From: Triticum aestivum
Taxonomy: Eukaryota > Streptophyta > Magnoliopsida > Poales > Poaceae
NCBI RefSeq assembly: GCF_018294505.1
Contig: NC_057807.1
Span: forward strand, 139,344,747-139,408,746
Direction of reading: 5' to 3'
Length of the DNA stretch: 64,000 nucleotides
Part shown: positions 22,271-34,500 of the stretch, in pieces
Layout: the number at the start of each line of letters is the position of its first letter
How positions within the stretch are numbered: position 1 is the first letter of the stretch
Made by a program: the position numbers and the translations under genes
Notes under the pieces: model-generated
The model's database searches: none
The model's input: only the letters and a program-made list of their open reading frames with translations
What the model was told of the DNA's origin: nothing

Positions 22271-25200
22271 TGTGACAACCTAGTTTTTGCCATCTCTTCT
22301 TTGCCTGACTTTCAGTTGGTTTGAATTTGAAATTTGGAGTTTTGAATCTTTTCATATGGACTTAACCACTTGGGTACCCCTTGGCTTTCACACAAGTGCC
22401 TCATTTCCCTCTCTAACTATCATTCCCTCTCTGCTTCACCCCAAAATAATATTTGGAATATTTTTCTTTAATGAAAAATATTTATTTCCATCTCTTAAAC
22501 CCTAGCTAGCTCAATGTGCTCCAAAGCAACCCCAATTTTTCTTGCCCATAAAAATCTGAGAAAATTCACAGTTATTCTTTGAACCCTAGGGCACCTTTCT
22601 GAGCAAAAATATTTCATCACTTTTTGGAATATTTTTGCTATAGAAAATCATTTCTGTTCTGGACAGAAATGGTAGTTTCTACAGCAACTACCATTTTACT
22701 TGCTCCATTGTGGCCGATTTTTCTTGTGCTTCATCACCTTAGTAGATTATTGCTAACCTCCAAAGCCCAGCCCCCAACTCCCATTAGTTTGACCACAGTA
22801 AGATCTCAAAGTTACTGTCCAGAAACTTACCTGGCGTATGAAATCTTTTCTACTGCACCTGAGACCAAACCCAAGTGTGGTAACCTTCAAAACTACCACG
22901 AACAACAAGCCAGACATGAACTTTGGACTTGGGTCAGCCTGAGGGCAAAGTTCACATGGTGACCGCGTTCGTCCAGGCGTGACGACATGCAGCCGACGCG
23001 CTCCGAGTGCCGTTGAGCGCTCTGTTGCGCGCGTGCTTGCTTCCCTGCCTGCCTGAGCGTGCCAAACTGCGCCACAATCTTCGTCCAAGCCCTCTTAACT
23101 CCACCCTGGCACTCGCCGACGCTGGAGCTCACCGCAGCGAGCACGGGCACGGTCCTGCCAACACAACAGTGCACGGTGCACTGTGCTCGTCGCCTTCCCC
23201 TCGCTCCTGTGCTGGTCCCCGTTCGCCCATAGCCCCCGTGTGAGCTGCGTCGCCTTCTCCCCCTCACACTAATGCCATTTGTCACCGGGCGCTGTGTCCA
23301 GGTGTCCACCGGCGGAACCCGAACCCTCCTCGACGCTCGGCTATAAATAGAGCCCTCCCCAGCCTCCTCGAGCACCATCCACCACTCCCACATACTCCAC
23401 AATCGCGTAGATAGCTGTAGCCCGGTCGGGCAGGCTGCAAGCCACCGTCCTCGAGCTTGAGCTCGCCGGCGATCTCCTCGGGTCGTCTCCGCAGCTCTAG
23501 CCCCTCCCAGGCCTGGGCAACCCTTCCAGGGCCTCCGCCACTCTCCGGTGGTGATGTTCTGACTGGTTGGAGCCCCTGGAGTCGCCTTCGTTCACCATCG
23601 TCTTCGTCTCCGGCGACCTCTGCTCTCTGCCTCCTCCAGAGAGGTCGATTCCGACACCGTCCGACCACCCCTAGCTACTCTACGGGTATGGGCAGGTGGA
23701 CCTCTGTCTCCTCTCTCGATCCCTCCCTCTCGTTTTGGCCAAGAAGCCCTCGCCGCCGGCGTGTGCTCCGGCGAAGTCGCGCCGTCCTCTGTTTCCTTCT
23801 CCCCCTCTACCTCACCTGACTATCGGGGCCCGCTAGTCAGCCAGTCGGTACACGCGCGAAGCGGTATGAGTGGTGGCGCCCCGAGGCTTTATGCCTTCGA
23901 TAACACCCCCAGTCTATTTCTTTAATTCAAATTTCAATTATTCCAGAGAGCTTGAAACAACCAAACCTTTTTAACCATAAGTCCAAATGAATTGATTCTT
24001 TTTGCATTGTGTTCTTTGTATAGAAATCTAGCAGCTCACCAAAGATGGGATTTTCCCCTGCTGTCTAGATTTTCTGGTGAATTTCAGAAGGGTTCTTGAT
24101 ATTTACTTCTTGTGTTTAAAATAATTTTTGAGGGTGAGGCTTGTCTTGAGGATCACCAGGAGGCTTGTGAACCTCACCTGCACTAAGGCAAGCCACAGCA
24201 ACATTTTCATGGTGCCATTACAATATTTGTGATTTTCTTACTTGAACAAATGATTTAATCCATGCATTTATATTATTATCATGTTGTTTATATTCTGTTA
24301 ATTGCTTGTTTTAGTTAATATGCTTGATTCACAGAAAGTTTGAAGTTAGTTTAGTTGGTAAAGAAACTAGGATATATTTTTGAGTGATGAAAGAATAATA
24401 TGGTTATGAATATAAATAATTAGTGGAGTTATTTTCTTGCATGAGTAAAAATGGTAAAATTTGATAGGAAAGATTATGTTTAAAGTGAAGTTTGATCTTA
24501 ACCAGAGAAGTGTCATGAGTTGTTGATGTTTATGCTTCGTGTGGATATAGTTGACTCAGTCATTTCCGGTAATATGTGATGCATATGTTAGTGTTGCATT
24601 TCATGGCATTCTATGACACCGGTTATTTTCACGTTAAGTTGAGCCTGATAATAACTCAACTTGAATATATTGTTGACCGGGTCATGGTGCCACTGAATCA
24701 AGTTTTTCCCAGTGCAACCACATTTGCCTTTATGGGAAGGCCTTTATTCGGTCCGTTGTCATGCCTCTGGTCGGTGCCTCCAACGAGGGAAGGTTATGGG
24801 TGTGCGGTACCCTGGCCCAGTAAGCAGACATAACCTTGTGTGCCCGTTGTTGAGTTTATGGTAGTGGGTCCCCGTGTGGGATCGTTTATGTTTTGGTCAC
24901 GACAGTGGTCATTGTGTCTTTGGTAGACACGGGGCCACCCAGGACTAGCCCGGTGGGGAGTGAGTCGGAGTGGCCGAGAGAGTGTCATGGCAATGGAGGG
25001 GTTTCATCGGAATGCCGTTGGTACACCTGAATGTTGTGAGGCCATGGGTTCTGTGGTGTGGGTACAGTGCGCTACCTCTGCAGATTGTATTAATCTATTG
25101 GTAGCCGAGTCCACGGTTACGGACACACTCGAAAGTAGGTCACACCATGGGTCAGCATTTAATAAAATTTGGTACACTAAGTGATGAACTTTGCACTGTT

Positions 25201-25883
25201 GATGATGGCGGAAATGTCATCATGTTGTTTTAGACCAAGGGTTAGTCGTGGTTGTGATCACCGGAAGGATCACTGTTTAAGAACAATTTTGGTCGTGGTT
25301 GTGATCACCAGAAGGATCACGAGATATCTTTAGTCTAGACCACGAGGGTGGTACGTTTGTGATCCAAAAGTGATCACCGTTGGTAAAGCAGTCCGAGGGA
25401 CTTTTATCACAAGAGCATGATCACATCATGTTGGATATATTGTTGCATTATTATGAACCGGTTAATTATCATGATATTGTTTGTCATTATGTTTATGCTT
25501 GTTGTGAGCTTGCAAGTACATTCAATGTACTGACTTGGTGTGTCATGCTAGATTTCAGGAAAGTCTCATTGGAAAGGAGTGCTGTCTGAGTCTAGATCGT
25601 GTCCACATCGGTGTCCCTGTGCTATGGAGTTTCCGCTACGACGTTGTTCCGCTGCCGCGTAGTTGTTATGATCGAGGCCCCTTCATGTTCACTAAATAAT
25701 GTACATATTGTTCAGCCGCACCGAGTGTGCCGCTTGGCCTTGCCACCTGTGTAATATAAACATTGATCCGCTAGCATCAATAAAGTGGTTGTTTTCTGTA
25801 CCAAGATGTTGTGTGTTGCCAGAAGGCATGGTCCCTGGCTGGCAATGCATGGTAAACTGGTTGCTCTGAGCCGGGGTGCCACA
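22271..25883 (+). repeat. Left LTR of chromovirus A
   Basis: 3613 bp, TGTGACAACC to GTGCCACA. It has a GC-rich block at about 22960-23880 with a good TATA box (CTATAAATAG) at 23341-23350. AT-rich flanks follow. Frames in the GC block (for example minus 23282-23668 and 22893-23402) are not supported as genes. The first 2.2 kb matches 56627-58820, and the remainder matches in reverse the left part of 58821-63332. Confidence 0.92.
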
Positions 25884-25887
25884 ACGC

Positions 25888-25901
25888 TTGGTATCAGAGC
25901 C
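25888..25901 (+). other. Primer-binding site of chromovirus A
   Basis: TTGGTATCAGAGCC lies 4 bp inside the LTR end and is the initiator-Met-tRNA-complementary site typical of plant retrotransposons. It fixes the LTR boundary and the plus orientation. Confidence 0.85.
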
Positions 25902-26050
25902 GCGTTGACTGTAGGCCACGATAGACTACGACGTGTTAACTGGACATTAGATACGAGTTAAGTTGAGTGCCGGTAGCATTTGTAGCTGGTTGTTGCATTG
26001 CATGCACTTGTTTTATTTTTATGCTAACCTACTAATGGTTGTGAGTGTAG

Positions 26051-26848
26051 ATGGCTCTGGTGCCGTATCCGTTCTAGTTGCAGCTGATGTCATACACGTC
26101 GCCGCATCTCCTTCGTAACGTGTGGCGTCGGTTGTACCCCCTCGGTGATGACCCAGCCTATCGTGTGTACCGGGAGCATCTAGCTGACTCAGTGTATGAG
26201 GATCACGCGGTGGTTACTCTGCGCACTAGTTCCGATTCCAGCACTTACACTCGTACTTCTCGGAGTGGTTACGCTTCTACCACTTCGCAGGCTGTCCAGC
26301 TTGCTGCATTCGAGGTCCTTGTCGAGCTTCGTTACAATGAGGTCCGGATGCAGAACCACCCAGGTATCTACTACTATCCTTCTCTGCACGACAATGGTCG
26401 TATTCGTTTCCCTATCATTGATCCGGAGTCTGATAGTGTTGCTAGCCACCTTTCTCGTTATATCACTGCTAGCTATCTTATGATCCACGAGCTGGCTCGA
26501 GAGCTGACTCGTGCTTGTACTGCTTTAGCCTCTACTAGATCTATCACTGCTCCATCCTCTCTGGGATTTACTCCTTATATTCTAGCCAGTTCTAGTTCCC
26601 CTATTTCGCCGGTTACTCGCCCGAGTAGCTCGGGCGCCTCGACCGTGAATCCTCTCAGTGCTCCTGCTGAGTGGGCTTCACTTCTCACTACTCCTGTAGC
26701 CCCGATGCTTCACCCTACACCAGCCCCTGAGGGAGAGCCCTCAAGGCAGCGTCCTCATGTTACCTTTAACCCGGAGGTCTCAGTTAGCCTCGTCAGTTCA
26801 GGATCTGAGTCCGCTTTAGGAGAGGACCCCGCAACACCAGCAGAGTAA
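26051..26848 (+). pseudogene. Pre-gag ORF of chromovirus A, unknown function
   Basis: A 265-codon frame between the primer site and gag. It starts ATG at 26051 (MALVPYPF) with a TAG at 26075-26077 (likely from CAG), then is open from 26078 to 26848. The core (about residues 30-160) includes TSQAVQLAAFEVLVELRYNE and PGIYYYPSLHDNGRIRFP; the tail is Ser/Pro-rich. It has no gag, knuckle or enzyme motif. Element B has an ORF at the same place (31147-30455) with a similar VQ-x-AA block and a following Y-x-P-x-S. The two probably belong to one family of accessory proteins; I cannot say what it does. Confidence 0.65.
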
Positions 26849-27120
26849 TAGAGCTTCTGCGTATTCGCAGTCATCAGGATGGTGTACGAGTGTAGTCGTA
26901 CGAGTCATGATGTTTCGTTTCATGTATTAGAGTAGTTGAACCTGGCATGTTGTTTATCTTTTATGTATAAGTCTATGTATAATTATGTTGGAACTCTACT
27001 TTATTCACCGTATTTTCTTCATTATTTCGGTTTTTCTCGGGCTTTTGTTGCTGGCTTTCCCCAATTTATTTTGAATATTTCTCATCTCGGTTGCATTGTC
27101 TTAGGAAAAATCACAATAGG

Positions 27121-28092
27121 ATGACGCGGGGAGGCAGCAGTAGCAATGTTCGCGAGGGTACTCCTGTTCGTTGTTCCGCACGACAGGCAGGACACTCCCC
27201 CGAGCCGTACGTTCCACCACCGCCTCCACCGCCAAATCTGCCCTCCACCGAGCAAATTCTGCGTATGTTTGAGGAAAGACAGAATAATGATCTGATTGAA
27301 ATATTAAGAAGTGTGCAAGCTATGGTTGGACAGAATGGAAATCAGAACGGTCATCACTCCAAGCTGTCAGATTTTGAGAGAACCAAGCCTCCTAGTTTCA
27401 GTCAGGTTATTGACCCCTTGGATGCAAACGATTGGTTGCGAATTATTGAGAGGAAACTTGAGATTGCTCGTACTGAAGAAGGAGATAAGGTTCCATTTGC
27501 AACTCATTATCTTGAAGGTGCTGCTGCCATATGGTGGGAAAATGTAAAAGCCATGTGGCCTGCTGATTAAGAAATCACCTGGTCAGAATTCAAGGAACAA
27601 TTCTGGAAATATCATATCCCTACTGGAATTATGAAGACTAAGCAGCGTGAATTTATCTCACTCCTCCAAGGAAATCAGTCTGTGGGTGAATATTTGCTAA
27701 AATTCAATCATCTATCACGTTACTCCCTTTATGGCATGGCCACTGAAGAAAGAAAGATTGACAGATCCCTTGGTGGATTAAACTCGCAACTCTGATGTAC
27801 TCTCAGTATGTTTGATTTCCCAGATTTCCAAACTCTGGTGAACAAGGCTTTCATTGCTGAAAGGGAGCACAAGCTTTCATCGGATAATAGGTCTGCGAAC
27901 AACGATCACAAGCGCAAGTTTGAGCCAAAGAAGGATGGGCAACCCGTGCAGAAGGCTCGTACCTGGCAGCAGACTTAGGTGGAATACAAGCCCAATTGGC
28001 AACAGAATGTTAACAAGACCACCACCCAAGTCAAGAATGTCGTGACCAACCCAGTACATGAGGAGCGCCAACGCAACAATTCTTGCTTTTGA
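27121..28092 (+). pseudogene. gag of chromovirus A, truncated at the zinc knuckle
   Basis: Starts ATG at 27121 (MTRGGSSSNVREG). A proline run (PPPPPPP) precedes the gag core (PPSFSQVIDPLDANDWLRII; GDKVPFATHYLEGAAAIWWE; SEFKEQFWKYHIPTGIM; LLQGNQSVGEYLLKFNHLSR). Stops at 27568-27570, 27793-27795 and 27976-27978 all fit C-to-T changes (Gln or Arg codons). The C-terminal basic region ends RNNSCF, the first cysteine of the knuckle, at the 28092 junction. Downstream protease, reverse transcriptase and RNase H of A are absent from the window. Confidence 0.87.
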
Positions 28093-28560
28093 TTTGATGG
28101 TAGCCCAACCTCAAATCCATCTTAGAGAAGACTGAGGATCCAACAAGCTGATCATACAGATTGTTGATCCTGGGGAGCGGATACTTGTTCTTTATTGTGA
28201 CCAAGTTGATGGGTCGATAATCTACAACCATCCGATCCGTACCATCCTTCTTCTTGACGAAGAGGACGAGGCAAGCCCATGGAGATGAACTAGGACAGAT
28301 GAAACCCTTTTTCAAGGACTCATCGAGTTGTTTCTTAAGCTCGGCTAGTTCTAGTGGTGCCATCTTATAGGGTCTTCTAGAAATTGGGATAGTTCCTAGA
28401 ATGAGATCTATCATGAACTCGACATCTCGGTCAGGTGGAACACCTGGCAACTCTTCTGGAAAGACATCCGGAAAGTCACGGACTACCGGAACGTCTTTGA
28501 GGTCTGGCAAAGGACTGGCATTAAGGGAGTATAGTTGTCGCTTAGCTACTCGGGTCAAGA
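28093..28560 (-). pseudogene. reverse transcriptase N-terminal fragment of element B
   Basis: The frame from 28558 downward reads [20 protein letters not shown], then [60 protein letters not shown] and [13 protein letters not shown]. It then passes at about 28090 into antisense gag sequence of A. The catalytic YxDD, fingers and RNase H are missing. Confidence 0.9.
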
Positions 28561-28566
28561 CATTGA

Positions 28567-30017
28567 CTATCTCCCCGATGGATGGGTAAGTTGAAAAGTC
28601 CTAGAGAAGCAATCAATCTTGGCATGATGGTCTGACATCCAGTCCATACCCAAGATGATATTAATATCCGAAGACTTGAGAGCTATCAATGATGCAAGGA
28701 AAACAAGTCTGTCGACTTGAATTTCATTCCCATGGCTTACTCTAGAGGTTTGCCATCTAGAACCAGGAGTAGAAATTTCCATGGTGGAAGGCATGTCATA
28801 GAATGCGGTGTTATGCAGACGAGCATAGCTCTCGGATATAAATGAATGAGATGCTCTAGTATCGAAAAGAACAGATGCCGGGTGGCAATTAACAAGGAGA
28901 GTACCGAGAACAACGTTGGGATCCTCTTGAGCCTCTTCAGCTGAGACACAATTCACCTGGCCACGTGCAGCGGTGGCCGGCTTGGCGTAGTACACCTTCC
29001 ATGTTGGCTTGCCATGGCCAACAGCCTTTCCAGGCTGGTTGGGGTTGGTCTGGGGACACTCGCACATGTAGTGGCCCGGTTCCCCACACTTGAAACACGT
29101 CACGGAGATGGTGCGTGGGGGAGCATTGTTGGTTGGCCCACCATAGGGCTTAGCTGGTGCATACTGCTGAGCTGGACGAGGTGCCTGATAGGATGGCCTC
29201 GGTGTGAACCTGGGTGGCAGGGCAGTGTTAGGCACCCACACCCGGCGCTTCTAAGGACCAACACCGGATGAGGAACCCGTGTCACGGCCATGCTTGCGTG
29301 TTGCTTCGAAATCAGTCTGACCCGTCTCAGCACTGATGGCTTTGTTCACAAGCTTCTGAAAGGAGGTGCACTCGTGTAGACGGAGATCTCAGCGAAGCTC
29401 GGGGCTAAGTCCCTTGCGGAACCTTGCCTGCTTCTTGGCATCAGTGGGAACTTCCTCAGTTGCATAGCGTGCTAGGTTACCAAACTCCCTGTTGTATGCG
29501 TCCATAGAGAGTCTACCTTGGGTGAAACTGCAGAACTCCTCATGCTTATGGTCCATAAGACCCTCCGGAATGTGATGTTCACAGAAAGCCTCACTAAATT
29601 CTACCCAAGTAGTGACATGGCCAGCTGGGCGCATGGCTTCATAATTCTCCCACCAGAGATTGGCGGGCCTTCAAGATGATAGGCAGCAAAAGTGACCTTA
29701 TCAGCCTCAGCTACGAGTGCAGAATGTAGCTTGTGAGTAATGCTGCGAAGCCAGTCATCGGCGTCGAGAGGCTCGACGGAGTGGTGGAAGGTGGGTGGAT
29801 GTAACTTGATGAAGTCACTGAGCGACACCAAGTTATTCCTCTGATGCAGAGCTGTGTTCTGTTCGATGCGCTCCAACAAACAGTTGGTCTTCCGCTTGTT
29901 TCTCTTAGCCTCCAGCATAACCTCAGAAAGAGAAGGAGGATGGGGCAGGTTAGCATCCCTAACTCCACTGCCTTCGGTCTGCTCCGGGGGAGCAGGGTTG
30001 TTGCGGGTGTTGACCAT
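28567..30017 (-). pseudogene. gag-protease of element B
   Basis: Starts ATG at 30017 (MVNTRNNPAPPEQ). The gag core includes PPTFHHSVEPLDADDWLRSI, KVTFAAYHLEG, then (after a frameshift near 29660) WVEFSEAFCEHHIPEGLMDH and LSMDAYNREFGNLARYA. A stop follows at about 29390. The same frame continues to the knuckle CFKCGEPGHYMCECP (near 29100) and an aspartic protease with VLFDTRASHSFIS, where the catalytic DTG is changed to DTR, and INIILGMDWM. A stop at about 28567 and a frame change separate it from reverse transcriptase. Confidence 0.88.
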
Positions 30018-30454
30018 CCTAGGAAAACAAGACAATGGTTTAGTCCAGAATGATAAGATTCTGACATAGAAGTGTAGAATGCAAAGGATAACTCGGAATG
30101 CAAGATGATCATCCGTATGACATGGTAAATACAGAAACTGCTACATTTATTCCATCGTCATACACACCATACAAGGTTTAGTACAAGACCAAACGGAGTA
30201 CAACTACATCTCATCGGAGGCATCCCAAGCTCCTATACATTATTTTTCTACACCTCCGGAAAATGATACACACTAAGTCATATCCCACGAGTCACGCAGG
30301 ACGGTGGACGATATAACTGTTACATTACTAGTGGTGCTACTATCAGCTCAGACATTTCCGTAGTAATCCTCATAGAAATTACCCTCATGTCCTGGGAGCT
30401 GAACGTGATCATCTGGAAACAGACGATCCTGTGGAGCCTGCGGTCCATAAGGAC

Positions 30455-31147
30455 TCAGATGTGGCCTGGGACCATCAAACGGTGGCAGAAGAGGCCACGG
30501 GGAGGAGTGATGCCCCCTACATCACGCCAATCCATACGGTCCGGCAGAGTAGACCGCACGGGGTACAGATCCCGCATATCCATATACCCTACCCACACAG
30601 CAGGTGCAAACCGGGTCAAGGTGGCCCAGTGATCAGACCGGGAGTTGAAAAGCTCCAATCGCAAGGCGCGATTTTCACGGTCCTTGTCCTCAAGCATCTG
30701 TGCGGTAGTGCGGAGCAGCGAATCCTCATGAGAAGAGTCGGTGTAGATAGCTATGAAGTAGCCTTCTGCCCCAGGAAGTGACATTGGCATATAGCGGAAG
30801 TCAGTGTTCTGAAGCAAGGAAGTCCTGGCCCGTATAATAGTCATCATTGAATATGCAGCGTCTTGCACAGACATCTTGATGGTAACCCCAATTCCATATG
30901 AGGAATGGAGGGGTTCAGTGGATCCAGGATAGCAAGGAAATATCCTAACGGTGCAGAGGTATTGGCTTTGATTGAAGTCTCTATACTGCTCCTCAATGGT
31001 GTACTTCGGATACCAATGGTATCCAGCCTCGGTCATTACCCAGACCAACATTGCAGTATGGCCAGGTACATCGAGGCATTGAGTCAGACAAACAACTTGA
31101 TTCTGGGTGCGGGAGGCAATCTGAAACACGATATAATGCAAAGGCAT
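30455..31147 (-). CDS. Pre-gag ORF of element B, unknown function
   Basis: An open frame between primer site and gag. The start at 31147 (MPLHYIVFQIASRTQNQ) is chosen because it matches the length and hydrophobic N-terminus of the ORF in A; the frame is open further to 31219. It contains YRDFNQSQYLCTVRIFP, SVQDAAYSMMTIIRARTSLL and DFRYMPMSLPGAEGY, then a charged helical stretch (AQMLEDKDRENRALRLELF). It lacks gag and enzyme motifs. It corresponds in position and in several blocks to 26051-26848 of A. Unlike its neighbours in B it has no internal stop. Confidence 0.6.
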   Translation of the reverse strand: MPLHYIVFQIASRTQNQVVCLTQCLDVPGHTAMLVWVMTEAGYHWYPKYTIEEQYRDFNQSQYLCTVRIFPCYPGSTEPLHSSYGIGVTIKMSVQDAAYSMMTIIRARTSLLQNTDFRYMPMSLPGAEGYFIAIYTDSSHEDSLLRTTAQMLEDKDRENRALRLELFNSRSDHWATLTRFAPAVWVGYMDMRDLYPVRSTLPDRMDWRDVGGITPPRGLFCHRLMVPGHI

Positions 31148-31542
31148 TAGAATTTCTAGCAGAAATTGGACATCATAACGGCTGTAAATGCTCAAAAAAG
31201 ATTTTGAGACATTTTGCAAAGGATTGCATAGACACTCAACAACATCATATCAAGATTCTGGGTCCAACTTAGCAACATAATGGGTTAGTAGAACTGAACT
31301 AGGCTTGTATCCATCAAACCTATAAGGTACTACTGATTAGTAACACGTGAACCTGATAGAGAGAAGATATCCTAATCCTTAACCCCCGGTGGAAGAATAG
31401 ACTAACTCAGATCAGAATGCCATGAGGTAAAGGAGTAAAAAGAGCCTTATGTTCCATCCCACAATCAATTCCCCTACATATAACTAAAGCATTTCTAGAC
31501 TCAACATCAACCAGTTTGGCTTGGAGAACCAACAGGCAGTCC

Positions 31543-31555
31543 GGCTCTGATGCCA
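31543..31555 (-). other. Primer-binding site of element B
   Basis: TGGCATCAGAGCC on the minus strand, 4 bp inside the LTR end, a variant of the Met-tRNA site TGGTATCAGAGC. Confidence 0.75.
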
Positions 31556-31559
31556 ACAC

Positions 31560-34500
31560 TGTCAGGTCCTCGACTCAATGCCACATCGATCTAGCATGTA
31601 ACACCTCATATCACTTTGCGGCCTCATGCACGGTATTCCCACGGGTGTCGCCTTACCTCTGCCCAGGACCGTTTGCACCTTTTGGCACACGTATATGACA
31701 GTGTCGCTAGCATCCATATGATAAGGAGCCCGGGCTAACATGGCTAGTCGTAAACCCAAAGTGGCACAAACTTATAGGGACAGGCATCCATGACCCAGCA
31801 TCGAATGTTTCGGTCATCAACGAGTGAATCCGGGCTGTAGCACTGGGCTAGCAGGACTCCTGTAAACCGGGCTGTAGCGGGCTAACAGGATTCCGGTATT
31901 CATCGCGTGACATTTCCCCGAAGGGACAGACACAGGAACGAAGAAGGACACATGCCGGCCAACCTAAGTGTTCCGGAGCAGTAGCAAGCTACCATGGCTC
32001 AGTGGAAGCACTAGGAGACATTTCCCGGTAAGAGAGGCTACTAAGGATAAACAACTAGATAGTTAGATCCCACACATACCAAGCATTTCAATCATACACA
32101 CAATATGCTCGATATGTGCCAATACAACAAGGCATCACAACATGACTCTACAACACAAGTACTTTATTTAAAGGCTCAGAGAGCAATACATATCATACAC
32201 ACAAGTACGGGTCACACGACCCAGCATTCAAGTCATAGAGACATACAAGCCAACAGCGGAAGTAACTTGTCTGAGTACAGACAACTAGTAAAATAAAAGA
32301 GGCTTGGGTAAGCCTGACTATACTACATGGTCCATCATGAGCTCAGGATCACCACCTGGGCTTCAGCCTACTCGTCGACATCGACGTCTACGAAGAACCC
32401 ATCAGAAGGGGTTGCAGCGTCTTCTGTAAAATGTAAATTAAGCAACATGGGTACAAAGGTACTCAACAAGACTTAGATCAGATCCTACATACATGCACAT
32501 TATCAAGAAGGGTTGGTGGGGTTATTGCAGCAAGCCAGCTTTGACTCTTGGCTAAGCTATCTTACGAGACTCCAACTTGAAATGGTTTTGCGCACTCGAG
32601 TCCACTACTCACCACTTCAATACACTACCGAGGATCCACCTCCGTCATCCTATGGAAGAGCCATCCTTGACACTCATGCTTATCTTGAGGCTTTTAGTAG
32701 TCTCCATTTACTTGTCTATGAACTGTATAGGCAACCAAGTAGTCCTTTACCGCGGACGCGGCTATTCGAATAGATGATGTTAACCCTGCAGGGGTGTACT
32801 TCTTCATACAGGTTTCCACCACTTAGCGTCTGCACATGATATGTGCTCGACAGACTTCAAGCGAAAGCCGACGTGGGTGTAGACCACGACCTACCTAAAC
32901 ACCTAAGTCTCTAGTCCAGGTTTATCGCCTATTCAGGTTCCATCCGCAGGGAGTCTGGCCGAGGTTTCCACATACGGCCCCGAACGATGTGTACAGGGTT
33001 CCGAGACACCTAACGGGTGCCTGATATACCCGGCCACGTACCTACCGCATCACAGCCCACCCCGCGGTTCAGCGCTGCCCACGGCCTCCAGTAAGCTACA
33101 AACACCAAAAACTACTTGCAACTCTTGGACAGAGGACTAGGGTGGATAAGAAGTTGAGCGAGTCAATTAAGGATCCCAATGTATGGTAGTAGCTGATTCT
33201 TAAATCACATATACAGATCTCGGTGCTTAGGGACGGTTTCAATGAAACAACCCACCATGTACTCCTACATGGCCTCTCATCGATACCTTTACCAAATCGT
33301 GTTCAATACATCACTCTCATTACCGACATGATCATTTCACTCTAGCCCATCACCCGGATGAACCAGACCTGACAAGACTCTAAGCATAGCAGGCATAGCA
33401 AGGTAGGAACAACACATACACATGGCTCAATCAACTCCTACACATGCTAGTGGGTTTCATCTAGTTACTGTGGCAATGACAGGTCATGCATAGGAAATGG
33501 GTTCAACTACCGTAGCACACAGCAGTTTGAATCGCGTTGTCTTAATGCAGTAAAAGAGACCAGAAGCGAGAACATGGGATTTTATCGATATGATCAAATG
33601 GTTGGTTGCTTGCCTTGCTGGTCTGTGGACCGGTATTGCTCTTCGTTAGGGTATTCGCGATACTCCTCGGGGGCAGAACCTGCCGCAGAGAGCACCGATA
33701 CACAATCATCACCAAACAATATGCAACAATATAATGCATGCATGAGACATGGCAAAATGAGTGTTTTGGGCTAATGCAACTAAGACCAGATGGGTTTGAG
33801 CCATTTTCAACCAAAGATTCAAGTTTCAAACTCATAAATGGCCCTTAATAGTGCTTTAACTTGTTCTATACTAAACAGCAGGTTATATTTCTTAAACGTG
33901 CATGAAACTAGTACAGAAGGATAGATTATTTTTTTCTGATCATTTTTCATATATAACACTTTGCATTTGGAGCTACAGATTAATTTCTATGATTTTTTGA
34001 AGTTTGTGGTATTTTCTGGAATTTCCCGTGTAAGAATAATTCCAGTAAATAAATTACTGCGTCACCATTGCGTCAGGGTGACTTCAGTGGTCAATAGGAC
34101 AGTCCAGGTCAAACCTGAAAGTGGGTCCCGCGTGTCAGTGTAATTAGTTTAACTAAATTCAATTAGTACTAATCCTCGCTAATTAACAGGGCTGGGCCCC
34201 ACCTGTCATTGACCCAGGGGGGTCAAACTGGGCCCACCCGTGGTCAAATGGGGTCAGCGGGGTCAACTCGCCGGCATTTAGCCGCCGGCAAGGCCAAACG
34301 CGGCGGTGCAGGTGCGGGTTTCACCTACAGTGCACCGTTCGGGGCGCTGTTGGGCTCTATGGATAGCTGGGAGCGAGCCGCGGCGGGTGGTGCAGGTGGT
34401 TGGGCTCGGGGTCGCCGGAAATGGCACCGGCGACGAGTTTGGCGGCGGCCGGAGCTCGGGTGAGCTCGGACTCGTTGCTAGGGGGCACGGCGAGGCACGT

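Larger units (their letters stand above)
22271..28092 (+). mobile_element. Chromovirus A (Tekay/Del-like Ty3/gypsy), 5' part
   Basis: Left LTR, Met-tRNA-type primer site (TTGGTATCAGAGCC from 25888), a pre-gag ORF, and gag up to the zinc knuckle at 28092. There the sequence jumps to the reverse transcriptase of element B on the opposite strand. The same element resumes at 55664 (integrase, chromodomain) and ends with its right LTR. Left and right LTRs differ at about 8 of the first 180 positions by eye, so A is not recent. Confidence 0.88.
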
